This document shows, in pieces, positions 25,278 to 36,479 of a DNA stretch of 64,000 nt. The first letter of the stretch is position 1, and every line of letters starts with the position of its first letter. The translations under genes and the position numbers were made by a program. The DNA comes from Anniella stebbinsi (Eukaryota > Chordata > Lepidosauria > Squamata > Anniellidae). Where the stretch lies: contig JARDYH010000020.1 of NCBI GenBank assembly GCA_029215795.1, positions 1 through 64,000 on the forward strand, read 5' to 3'. The notes beneath the pieces are model-generated. The model was not told the origin of the DNA. It worked only from the letters and a program-made list of their open reading frames with translations, and searched no databases.

Positions 25278-28200
25278 TTCCCGCTATACTTTTCCTTCTT
25301 CCCCTAGACTTCCCCTTCTTCCCCTAGACTTCCCCTTCCATCTATACTTCCCCTTCTTCCCCTAGACTTCTCCTAGACTTCCCCTTCTTCCCCTAGACTT
25401 CCCCTTCTTCCCCTAGACTTCCCGTAGACTTCCCCTTCCCTCTATACTTTCCCTTCTTCCCCTAGACTTCCCCAAGACTCCCCCTTCTTCCCCTAGACTT
25501 CCCTAGACTTCCCCTTAACCCCTATACTTCCCCTTCTTCCATTAGACTTCCCCTTCCCTCTATACTTCCCCTGCTTCCCCTAGACTTCCCCTAGACTTCT
25601 CCTTCTTCCCCTTAACTTCCCCTAGACTTCCCTTCCCTCTATACTTCCCCTTCTTCCCCTAGACTTCCCCTAGACTTCCCCTTCCCTCTCTACTTCCCCT
25701 TCTTCCCCTAGACTTCCCCTTCTTCCCCTAGACTTCCCCTTCTTCCCCTAGACTTCCCCTTCCCTCTATACTTCCCCTTCTTCCATTAGACTTCCCCTTC
25801 CCTCTATACTTCCCCTGCTTCCCCTAGACTTCCCCTAGACTTCCCCTTCTTCCCCTAGACTTCCCCTAGACTTCCCCTTCCCTCTATACTTCCCCTTCTT
25901 CCCCTAGACTTCCCCTTCCCTCTATACTTCCCCTTCTTCCCCTAAACTTCCCCTTCTTCCCCTAGACTTCCTCTTCTTCCCCTAGACTTCCCCTTCCCTC
26001 TATACTTCCCCTTCTTCCCCTAGTTTTCCCCTTCTTCCCTTAGACTTCCCCTTCTTCCCCAATACTTCCCCTTCCCTCTATACTTCCCCTTCTTCCCCTA
26101 GACTTCCCCTAGACTTCCCCTTCTTCCCCTAGACTTCCCCTAGACTTCCCCTTCCCTCTATACTTCCCCTTCTTTCCCTAGACTTCCCCTTCCCTCTATA
26201 CTTCCCCTTCTTCCCCTAGACTTCCCCTTCTTCCCCTAGACTTCCTCTTCTTCCCCTAGACTTCCCCTTCCCTCTATACTTCCCCTTCTTCCCCTAGACT
26301 TCCCCTTCTTCCCTTAGACTTCCCCTTCTTCCCCTATACTTCCCCTTCCCTCTGTACTTCCCCTTCTTCCCCTAGACTTCCCCTAGACTTCCCCTTCCCT
26401 CTATACTTCCCCTTCTTCCCCTAGACTTCCCCTAGACTTCCCCTTCCCTCTATACTGCCCCTTCTTCCCCTAGACTTCCCCTAGACTTCCCCTTTCCTCT
26501 GTACTTCCCCTTCTTCCCCTAGACTTCCACTAGACTTCCCCTTCCCTCTATACTTTCCCTTCTTCCCCTAGACTTCCCCTAGACTTCCCCTTCTTCCCCT
26601 AGACTTCCCCTAGACTTCCCCTTCCCTCTATACTTCCCCTTGTTCCATTAGACTTCCCCATCCCTCTATACTTCCCCTTCTTCCTCTAGATTTCCCCTAG
26701 ACTTCCCCTTCTTCTCCTAGACTTCCCCTAGACTTCCCCTTCCCTCTATACTTCCCCTTCTTCCCCTAGTCTACCCCTTGACTTCCCCTTCCCTCTATAC
26801 TTCCCCTTCTTCCCCTAGACTTCCACGTCTCCCCTAGACTTCCCCTTCTTCCCCAAGACTTCCCCTACACTTCCCCTTCCCTCTATACTTCCCCTTCTTC
26901 CCTAGACTTCCCCTAGATTTCCCCTTCTTCCCCTAGACTTCCCCTTCCCTCTATACTTCCCCTTCTTCCCCTAGAGTTCCCCTTCTTCTCCTAGATTTCC
27001 CCTTCTTCCCCTAGACTTCCCCTTTCCTCTATACTTCCCCTTCTTCCCCTAGACTTCCCCTAGACTTCCCCTTCTTCCCCTAGACTTCCCCTTTTTCCCC
27101 TAGACTTCCCCTTCCCTCTATACTTCCTCTTCTTCCCTTAGATTTCCCCTTCTTCCCCTAGACTTCCCCTTCTTCCCCTAGACTTCCCGTAGACTTCCCC
27201 TTCCCTCTATACCTTCCCTTCTTCCCCTTCTTCCCCTAGACTTCCCCTTCTACCCCTAGACTTCCCCTGGACTTCCCCTTCCCTCTATACTTCCCCTTCT
27301 TCCCCTAGACTTTCTCTTCCCTCTATACTTCCTCTTCTTCCCCTAGACTTCCCCTTCTTCCCCTAGACTTCCCCTTCCCTCTATACTTCCCCTTCTTCCC
27401 CTAGACTTCCCCTAGACTTCCCTTCCCTCTATACTTCCCCTTCTTCCCCTAGACTTCCCCTAGACTTCCCCTTCCCTCTCTACTTCCCCTTCTTCCCCTA
27501 GACTTCCCCTTCTTCCCCTAGACTTCCCCTTCTTCCCCTAGACTTCCCCTTTCCCTCTATACTTCCCCTTCTTCCATTAGACTTCCCCTTCCCTCTATAC
27601 TTCCCCTGCTTCCCCTAGACTTCCCCTAGACTTCCCCTTCTTCCCATAGACTTCCCGTAGACTTCCCCTTCCCTCTATACTTCCCCTTCTTCCCCTAGAC
27701 TTCCCCTTCCCTCTATACTTCCCCTTCTTCCCCTAGACTTCCCCTTCTTCCCCTAGACTTCCTCTTCTTCCCCTAGACTTCCCCTTCCCTCTATACTTCC
27801 CCTTCTTCCCCTAGACTTCCCCTTCTTCCCTTAGACTTCCCCTTCTTCCCCTATACTTCCCCTTCCCTCTATACTTCCCCTTCTTCCCCTAGACTTCCCC
27901 TAGACTTCCCCTTCCCGCTATACTTTTCCTTCTTCCCCTAGACTTCCCCTTCTTCCCCTAGACTTCCCCTTCCATCTATACTTCCCCTTCTTCCCCTAGA
28001 CTTCTCCTAGACTTCCCCTTCTTCCCCTAGACTTCCCCTTCTTCCCCTAGACTTCCCGTAGACTTCCCCTTCCCTCTATACTTTCCCTTCCTCCCCTAGA
28101 CTTCCCCAAGACTCCCCCTTCTTCCCCTAGACTTCCCCTAGACTTCCCCTTCCCTCTATACTTCCCCTTCTTCCATTAGACTTCCCCTTCCCTCTATACT

Positions 28201-29943
28201 TCCCCTGCTTCCCCTAGACTTCCCCTAGACTTCTCCTTCTTCCCCTTAACTTCCCCTAGACTTCCCTTCCCTCTATACTTCCCCTTCTTCCCCTAGACTT
28301 CCCCTAGACTTCCCCTTCCCTCTCTACTTCCCCTTCTTCCCCTAGACTTCCCCTTCTTCCCCTAGACTTCCCCTTCTTCCCCTAGACTTCCCCTTCCCTC
28401 TATACTTCACCTTCTTCCATTACACTTCCCCTTCCCTCTATACTTCCCCTGCTTCCCCTAGACTTCCCCTAGACTTCCCCTTCTTCCCCTAGACTTCCCC
28501 TAGACTTCCCCTTCCCTCTATACTTCCCCTTCTTCCCCTAGACTTCCCCTTCCCTCTATACTTCCCCTTCTTCCCCTAAACTTCCCCTTCTTCCCCTAGA
28601 CTTCCTCTTCTTCCCCTAGACTTCCCCTTCCCTCTATACTTCCCCTTCTTCCCCTAGACTTCCCCTTCTTCCCTTAGACTTCCCCTTCTTCCCCTATACT
28701 TCCCCTTCCCTCTATACTTCCCCTTCTTCCCCTAGACTTCCCCTAGACTTCCCCTTCTTCCCCTAGACTTCCCCTAGACTTCCCCTTCCCTCTATACTTC
28801 CCCTTCTTTCCCTAGACTTCCCCTTCCCTCTATACTTCCCCTTCTTCCCCTAGACTTCCCCTTCTTCCCCTAGACTTCCTCTTCTTCCCCTAGACTTCCC
28901 CTAGACTTCCCCTTCTTCCCCTAGAATTCCCCTAGACTTCCCCTTCCCTCTATACTTCCCCTTCTTCCCCTAGACTTCCCCTTCCCTCTATACTTCCCCT
29001 TCTTCCCCTAAACTTCCCCTTCTTCCCCTAGACTTCCTCTTCTTCCCCTAGACTTCCCCTTCCCTCTATACTTCCCCTTCTTCCCCTAGTTTTCCCCTTC
29101 TTCCCTTAGACTTCCCCTTCTTCCCCAATACTTCCCCTTCCCTCTATACTTCCCCTTCTTCCCCTAGACTTCCCCTAGACTTCCCCTTCTTCCCCTAGAC
29201 TTCCCCTAGACTTCCCCTTCCCTCTATACTTCCCCTTCTTTCCCTAGACTTCCCCTTCCCTCTATACTTCCCCTTCTTCCCCTAGACTTCCCCTTCTTCC
29301 CCTAGACTTCCTCTTCTTCCCCTAGACTTCCCCTTCCCTCTATACTTCCCCTTCTTCCCCTAGACTTCCCCTTCTTCCCTTAGACTTCCCCTTCTTCCCC
29401 TATACTTCCCCTTCCCTCTGTACTTCCCCTTCTTCCCCTAGACTTCCCCTAGACTTCCCCTTCCCTCTATACTTCCCCTTCTTCCCCTAGACTTCCCCTA
29501 GACTTCCCCTTCCCTCTATACTGCCCCTTCTTCCCCTAGACTTCCCCTAGACTTCCCCTTTCCTCTGTACTTCCCCTTCTTCCCCTAGACTTCCACTAGA
29601 CTTCCCCTTCCCTCTATACTTTCCCTTCTTCCCCTAGACTTCCCCTAGACTTCCCCTTCTTCCCCTAGACTTCCCCTAGACTTCCCCTTCCCTCTATACT
29701 TCCCCTTGTTCCATTAGACTTCCCCTTCCCTCTATACTTCCCCTTCTTCCTCTAGATTTCCCCTAGACTTCCCCTTCTTCTCCTAGACTTCCCCTAGACT
29801 TCCCCTTCCCTCTATACTTCCCCTTCTTCCCCTAGTCTACCCCTTGACTTCCCCTTCCCTCTATACTTCCCCTTCTTCCCCTAGACTTCCACGTCTCCCC
29901 TAGACTTCCCCTTCTTCCCCAAGACTTCCCCTACACTTCCCCT
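23061..29943 (+). repeat. Copy B of the 6.9-kb segment (offset 13,658 bp)
   Basis: This is the partner of 9,403-16,285. It starts at the junction of the 2,217-bp tandem duplication and ends at the first junction of the 2,031-bp triplication. The offset equals 11,441 + 2,217, which is what results if one long duplication of about 6.4-16.3 kb was later lengthened by the 2,217-bp tandem event inside the downstream copy. Confidence 0.88.
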
Positions 29944-29947
29944 TCCC
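27917..29947 (+). repeat. 2,031-bp tandem triplication, copy 1
   Basis: The unit runs from the G of CCCGCTATACTTTT through one anchor (28248), a GAATTC site (28924) and ACGTCT (29891) to CTACACTTCCCCTTCCC. The junction joins the end of ACACTTCCCCTTCCC to GCTATACTTTT within the shared word CTTCCCCTTCCC. A single-copy relative of this unit lies at 14,259-16,285. Confidence 0.92.
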
Positions 29948-31978
29948 GCTATACTTTTCCTTCTTCCCCTAGACTTCCCCTTCTTCCCCTAGACTTCCCC
30001 TTCCATCTATACTTCCCCTTCTTCCCCTAGACTTCTCCTAGACTTCCCCTTCTTCCCCTAGACTTCCCCTTCTTCCCCTAGACTTCCCGTAGACTTCCCC
30101 TTCCCTCTATACTTTCCCTTCCTCCCCTAGACTTCCCCAAGACTCCCCCTTCTTCCCCTAGACTTCCCCTAGACTTCCCCTTCCCTCTATACTTCCCCTT
30201 CTTCCATTAGACTTCCCCTTCCCTCTATACTTCCCCTGCTTCCCCTAGACTTCCCCTAGACTTCTCCTTCTTCCCCTTAACTTCCCCTAGACTTCCCTTC
30301 CCTCTATACTTCCCCTTCTTCCCCTAGACTTCCCCTAGACTTCCCCTTCCCTCTCTACTTCCCCTTCTTCCCCTAGACTTCCCCTTCTTCCCCTAGACTT
30401 CCCCTTCTTCCCCTAGACTTCCCCTTCCCTCTATACTTCACCTTCTTCCATTACACTTCCCCTTCCCTCTATACTTCCCCTGCTTCCCCTAGACTTCCCC
30501 TAGACTTCCCCTTCTTCCCCTAGACTTCCCCTAGACTTCCCCTTCCCTCTATACTTCCCCTTCTTCCCCTAGACTTCCCCTTCCCTCTATACTTCCCCTT
30601 CTTCCCCTAAACTTCCCCTTCTTCCCCTAGACTTCCTCTTCTTCCCCTAGACTTCCCCTTCCCTCTATACTTCCCCTTCTTCCCCTAGACTTCCCCTTCT
30701 TCCCTTAGACTTCCCCTTCTTCCCCTATACTTCCCCTTCCCTCTATACTTCCCCTTCTTCCCCTAGACTTCCCCTAGACTTCCCCTTCTTCCCCTAGACT
30801 TCCCCTAGACTTCCCCTTCCCTCTATACTTCCCCTTCTTTCCCTAGACTTCCCCTTCCCTCTATACTTCCCCTTCTTCCCCTAGACTTCCCCTTCTTCCC
30901 CTAGACTTCCTCTTCTTCCCCTAGACTTCCCCTAGACTTCCCCTTCTTCCCCTAGAATTCCCCTAGACTTCCCCTTCCCTCTATACTTCCCCTTCTTCCC
31001 CTAGACTTCCCCTTCCCTCTATACTTCCCCTTCTTCCCCTAAACTTCCCCTTCTTCCCCTAGACTTCCTCTTCTTCCCCTAGACTTCCCCTTCCCTCTAT
31101 ACTTCCCCTTCTTCCCCTAGTTTTCCCCTTCTTCCCTTAGACTTCCCCTTCTTCCCCAATACTTCCCCTTCCCTCTATACTTCCCCTTCTTCCCCTAGAC
31201 TTCCCCTAGACTTCCCCTTCTTCCCCTAGACTTCCCCAAGACTTCCCCTTCCCTCTATACTTCCCCTTCTTTCCCTAGACTTCCCCTTCCCTCTATACTT
31301 CCCCTTCTTCCCCTAGACTTCCCCTTCTTCCCCTAGACTTCCTCTTCTTCCCCTAGACTTCCCCTTCCCTCTATACTTCCCCTTCTTCCCCTAGACTTCC
31401 CCTTCTTCCCTTAGACTTCCCCTTCTTCCCCTATACTTCCCCTTCCCTCTGTACTTCCCCTTCTTCCCCTAGACTTCCCCTAGACTTCCCCTTCCCTCTA
31501 TACTTCCCCTTCTTCCCCTAGACTTCCCCTAGACTTCCCCTTCCCTCTATACTGCCCCTTCTTCCCCTAGACTTCCCCTAGACTTCCCCTTTCCTCTGTA
31601 CTTCCCCTTCTTCCCCTAGACTTCCACTAGACTTCCCCTTCCCTCTATACTTTCCCTTCTTCCCCTAGACTTCCCCTAGACTTCCCCTTCTTCCCCTAGA
31701 CTTCCCCTAGACTTCCCCTTCCCTCTATACTTCCCCTTGTTCCATTAGACTTCCCCTTCCCTCTATACTTCCCCTTCTTCCTCTAGATTTCCCCTAGACT
31801 TCCCCTTCTTCTCCTAGACTTCCCCTAGACTTCCCCTTCCCTCTATACTTCCCCTTCTTCCCCTAGTCTACCCCTTGACTTCCCCTTCCCTCTATACTTC
31901 CCCTTCTTCCCCTAGACTTCCACGTCTCCCCTAGACTTCCCCTTCTTCCCCAAGACTTCCCCTACACTTCCCCTTCCC
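29948..31978 (+). repeat. 2,031-bp tandem triplication, copy 2
   Basis: Anchor 30279, GAATTC 30955 and ACGTCT 31922 are each exactly 2,031 bp after their equivalents in copy 1. The one private difference I saw is CCCCAAGACTTCC near 31,236, where the others have CCCCTAGACTTCC. Confidence 0.92.
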
Positions 31979-34009
31979 GCTATACTTTTCCTTCTTCCCC
32001 TAGACTTCCCCTTCTTCCCCTAGACTTCCCCTTCCATCTATACTTCCCCTTCTTCCCCTAGACTTCTCCTAGACTTCCCCTTCTTCCCCTAGACTTCCCC
32101 TTCTTCCCCTAGACTTCCCGTAGACTTCCCCTTCCCTCTATACTTTCCCTTCCTCCCCTAGACTTCCCCAAGACTCCCCCTTCTTCCCCTAGACTTCCCC
32201 TAGACTTCCCCTTCCCTCTATACTTCCCCTTCTTCCATTAGACTTCCCCTTCCCTCTATACTTCCCCTGCTTCCCCTAGACTTCCCCTAGACTTCTCCTT
32301 CTTCCCCTTAACTTCCCCTAGACTTCCCTTCCCTCTATACTTCCCCTTCTTCCCCTAGACTTCCCCTAGACTTCCCCTTCCCTCTCTACTTCCCCTTCTT
32401 CCCCTAGACTTCCCCTTCTTCCCCTAGACTTCCCCTTCTTCCCCTAGACTTCCCCTTCCCTCTATACTTCACCTTCTTCCATTACACTTCCCCTTCCCTC
32501 TATACTTCCCCTGCTTCCCCTAGACTTCCCCTAGACTTCCCCTTCTTCCCCTAGACTTCCCCTAGACTTCCCCTTCCCTCTATACTTCCCCTTCTTCCCC
32601 TAGACTTCCCCTTCCCTCTATACTTCCCCTTCTTCCCCTAAACTTCCCCTTCTTCCCCTAGACTTCCTCTTCTTCCCCTAGACTTCCCCTTCCCTCTATA
32701 CTTCCCCTTCTTCCCCTAGACTTCCCCTTCTTCCCTTAGACTTCCCCTTCTTCCCCTATACTTCCCCTTCCCTCTATACTTCCCCTTCTTCCCCTAGACT
32801 TCCCCTAGACTTCCCCTTCTTCCCCTAGACTTCCCCTAGACTTCCCCTTCCCTCTATACTTCCCCTTCTTTCCCTAGACTTCCCCTTCCCTCTATACTTC
32901 CCCTTCTTCCCCTAGACTTCCCCTTCTTCCCCTAGACTTCCTCTTCTTCCCCTAGACTTCCCCTAGACTTCCCCTTCTTCCCCTAGAATTCCCCTAGACT
33001 TCCCCTTCCCTCTATACTTCCCCTTCTTCCCCTAGACTTCCCCTTCCCTCTATACTTCCCCTTCTTCCCCTAAACTTCCCCTTCTTCCCCTAGACTTCCT
33101 CTTCTTCCCCTAGACTTCCCCTTCCCTCTATACTTCCCCTTCTTCCCCTAGTTTTCCCCTTCTTCCCTTAGACTTCCCCTTCTTCCCCAATACTTCCCCT
33201 TCCCTCTATACTTCCCCTTCTTCCCCTAGACTTCCCCTAGACTTCCCCTTCTTCCCCTAGACTTCCCCTAGACTTCCCCTTCCCTCTATACTTCCCCTTC
33301 TTTCCCTAGACTTCCCCTTCCCTCTATACTTCCCCTTCTTCCCCTAGACTTCCCCTTCTTCCCCTAGACTTCCTCTTCTTCCCCTAGACTTCCCCTTCCC
33401 TCTATACTTCCCCTTCTTCCCCTAGACTTCCCCTTCTTCCCTTAGACTTCCCCTTCTTCCCCTATACTTCCCCTTCCCTCTGTACTTCCCCTTCTTCCCC
33501 TAGACTTCCCCTAGACTTCCCCTTCCCTCTATACTTCCCCTTCTTCCCCTAGACTTCCCCTAGACTTCCCCTTCCCTCTATACTGCCCCTTCTTCCCCTA
33601 GACTTCCCCTAGACTTCCCCTTTCCTCTGTACTTCCCCTTCTTCCCCTAGACTTCCACTAGACTTCCCCTTCCCTCTATACTTTCCCTTCTTCCCCTAGA
33701 CTTCCCCTAGACTTCCCCTTCTTCCCCTAGACTTCCCCTAGACTTCCCCTTCCCTCTATACTTCCCCTTGTTCCATTAGACTTCCCCTTCCCTCTATACT
33801 TCCCCTTCTTCCTCTAGATTTCCCCTAGACTTCCCCTTCTTCTCCTAGACTTCCCCTAGACTTCCCCTTCCCTCTATACTTCCCCTTCTTCCCCTAGTCT
33901 ACCCCTTGACTTCCCCTTCCCTCTATACTTCCCCTTCTTCCCCTAGACTTCCACGTCTCCCCTAGACTTCCCCTTCTTCCCCAAGACTTCCCCTACACTT
34001 CCCCTTCCC
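31979..34009 (+). repeat. 2,031-bp tandem triplication, copy 3
   Basis: Anchor 32310, GAATTC 32986 and ACGTCT 33953 continue the 2,031-bp period. At 34,010 the sequence goes on with TCTATACTTCCCC instead of another GCTATACTTTT, which is the ordinary continuation seen after 1341 and 13167, so the triplication ends here. Confidence 0.92.
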
Positions 34010-36479
34010 TCTATACTTCCCCTTCTTCCCCAGACTTCCCCTAGATTTCCCCTTCTTCCCCTAGACTTCCCCTTCCCTCTATACTTCCCCTTCTTCCCCT
34101 AGAGTTCCCCTTCTTCTCCTAGATTTCCCCTTCTTCCCCTAGACTTCCCCTTTCCTCTATACTTCCCCTTCTTCCCCTAAACTTCCCCTAGACTTCCCCT
34201 TCTTCCCCTAGACTTCCCCTTTTTCCCCTAGACTTCCCCTTCCCTCTATACTTCCTCTTCTTCCCTTAGATTTCCCCTTCTTCCCCTAGACTTCCCCTTC
34301 TTCCCCTAGACTTCCCGTAGACTTCCCCTTCCCTCTATACCTTCCCTTCTTCCCCTTCTTCCCCTAGACTTCCCCTTCTACCCCTAGACTTCCCCTGGAC
34401 TTCCCCTTCCCTCTATACTTCCCCTTCTTCCCCTAGACTTTCTCTTCCCTCTATACTTCCCCTTCTTCCCCTAGACTTCCCCTTCTTCCCCTAGACTTCC
34501 CCTTCCCTCTATACTTCCCCTTCTTCCCCTAGACTTCCCCTAGACTTCCCTTCCCTCTATACTTCCCCTTCTTCCCCTAGACTTCCCCTAGACTTCCCCT
34601 TCTCTCTCTACTTCCCCTTCTTCCCCTAGACTTCCCCTTCTTCCCCTAGACTTCCCCTTCTTCCCCTAGACTTCCCCTTTCCCTCTATACTTCCCCTTCT
34701 TCCATTAGACTTCCCCTTCCCTCTATACTTCCCCTGCTTCCCCTAGACTTCCCCTAGACTTCCCCTTCTTCCCATAGACTTCCCGTAGACTTCCCCTTCC
34801 CTCTATACTTCCCCTTCTTCCCCTAGACTTCCCCTTCCCTCTATACTTCCCCTTCTTCCCCTAGACTTCCCCTTCTTCCCCTAGACTTCCTCTTCTTCCC
34901 CTAGACTTCCCCTTCCCTCTATACTTCCCCTTCTTCCCCTAGACTTCCCCTTCTTCCCTTAGACTTCCCCTTCTTCCCCTATACTTCCCCTTCCCTCTAT
35001 ACTTCCCCTTCTTCCCCTAGACTTCCCCTAGACTTCCCCTTCCCGCTATACTTTTCCTTCTTCCCCTAGACTTCCCCTTCTTCCCCTAGACTTCCCCTTC
35101 CATCTATACTTCCCCTTCTTCCCCTAGACTTCTCCTAGACTTCCCCTTCTTCCCCTAGACTTCCCCTTCTTCCCCTAGACTTCCCGTAGACTTCCCCTTC
35201 CCTCTATACTTTCCCTTCCTCCCCTAGACTTCCCCAAGACTCCCCCTTCTTCCCCTAGACTTCCCCTAGACTTCCCCTTCCCTCTATACTTCCCCTTCTT
35301 CCATTAGACTTCCCCTTCCCTCTATACTTCCCCTGCTTCCCCTAGACTTCCCCTAGACTTCTCCTTCTTCCCCTTAACTTCCCCTAGACTTCCCTTCCCT
35401 CTATACTTCCCCTTCTTCCCCTAGACTTCCCCTAGACTTCCCCTTCCCTCTCTACTTCCCCTTCTTCCCCTAGACTTCCCCTTCTTCCCCTAGACTTCCC
35501 CTTCTTCCCCTAGACTTCCCCTTCCCTCTATACTTCACCTTCTTCCATTACACTTCCCCTTCCCTCTATACTTCCCCTGCTTCCCCTAGACTTCCCCTAG
35601 ACTTCCCCTTCTTCCCCTAGACTTCCCCTAGACTTCCCCTTCCCTCTATACTTCCCCTTCTTCCCCTAGACTTCCCCTTCCCTCTATACTTCCCCTTCTT
35701 CCCCTAAACTTCCCCTTCTTCCCCTAGACTTCCTCTTCTTCCCCTAGACTTCCCCTTCCCTCTATACTTCCCCTTCTTCCCCTAGACTTCCCCTTCTTCC
35801 CTTAGACTTCCCCTTCTTCCCCTATACTTCCCCTTCCCTCTATACTTCCCCTTCTTCCCCTAGACTTCCCCTAGACTTCCCCTTCTTCCCCTAGACTTCC
35901 CCTAGACTTCCCCTTCCCTCTATACTTCCCCTTCTTTCCCTAGACTTCCCCTTCCCTCTATACTTCCCCTTCTTCCCCTAGACTTCCCCTTCTTCCCCTA
36001 GACTTCCTCTTCTTCCCCTAGACTTCCCCTTCCCTCTATACTTCCCCTTCTTCCCCTAGACTTCCCCTTCTTCCCTTAGACTTCCCCTTCTTCCCCTATA
36101 CTTCCCCTTCCCTCTGTACTTCCCCTTCTTCCCCTAGACTTCCCCTAGACTTCCCCTTCCCTCTATACTTCCCCTTCTTCCCCTAGATTTCCCCTTCTTC
36201 CCTTAGACTTCCCCTTCTTCCCCTATACTTCCCCTTCCCTCTATACTTCCCCTTCTTCCCCTAGACTTCCCCTAGACTTCCCCTTCCCGCTATACTTCCC
36301 CTTCTTCCCCTAGACTTCTCCTAGACTTCCCCTTCATCCCCTAGACTTCCCCTTCTTCCCCTAGACTTCCCGTAGACTTCCCCTTCCCTCTATACTTTCC
36401 CTTCTTCCCCTAGACTTCCCCTAGACTTCCCCTTCTTCCCCTAGACTTCCCCTAGACTTCCCCTTCCCTCTATACTTCC

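Larger units (their letters stand above)
1..36470 (+). repeat. Satellite domain 1: HOR lineage with units of about 2.6-3.07 kb
   Basis: This domain is defined by variants shared across it and missing from domain 2. One is CTTCCACGTCTCCCCTAG, a 20-mer with CCTT replaced by ACGT and one T lost; its ACGTCT starts at 1341, 4401, 10533, 13167, 16233, 21974, 24191, 26825, 29891, 31922 and 33953. Others are CTTGTTCCATTAGA, TTCACCTTCTTCCATTACAC and TAGTCTACCCCTTGAC. Anchor spacing is mostly 2,632-2,634 or 3,060-3,066 bp; the two sizes differ by about 430 bp of extra words. Shortened or chimeric units of 1,453/1,484 and 1,619 bp occur at 5.8-8.9 and 17.2-20.3 kb. The right edge is placed between about 36.2 and 36.48 kb, where the first domain-2 variant (CTTATTCC) appears. 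That edge is uncertain because both domains share most word order around it. Confidence 0.85.
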
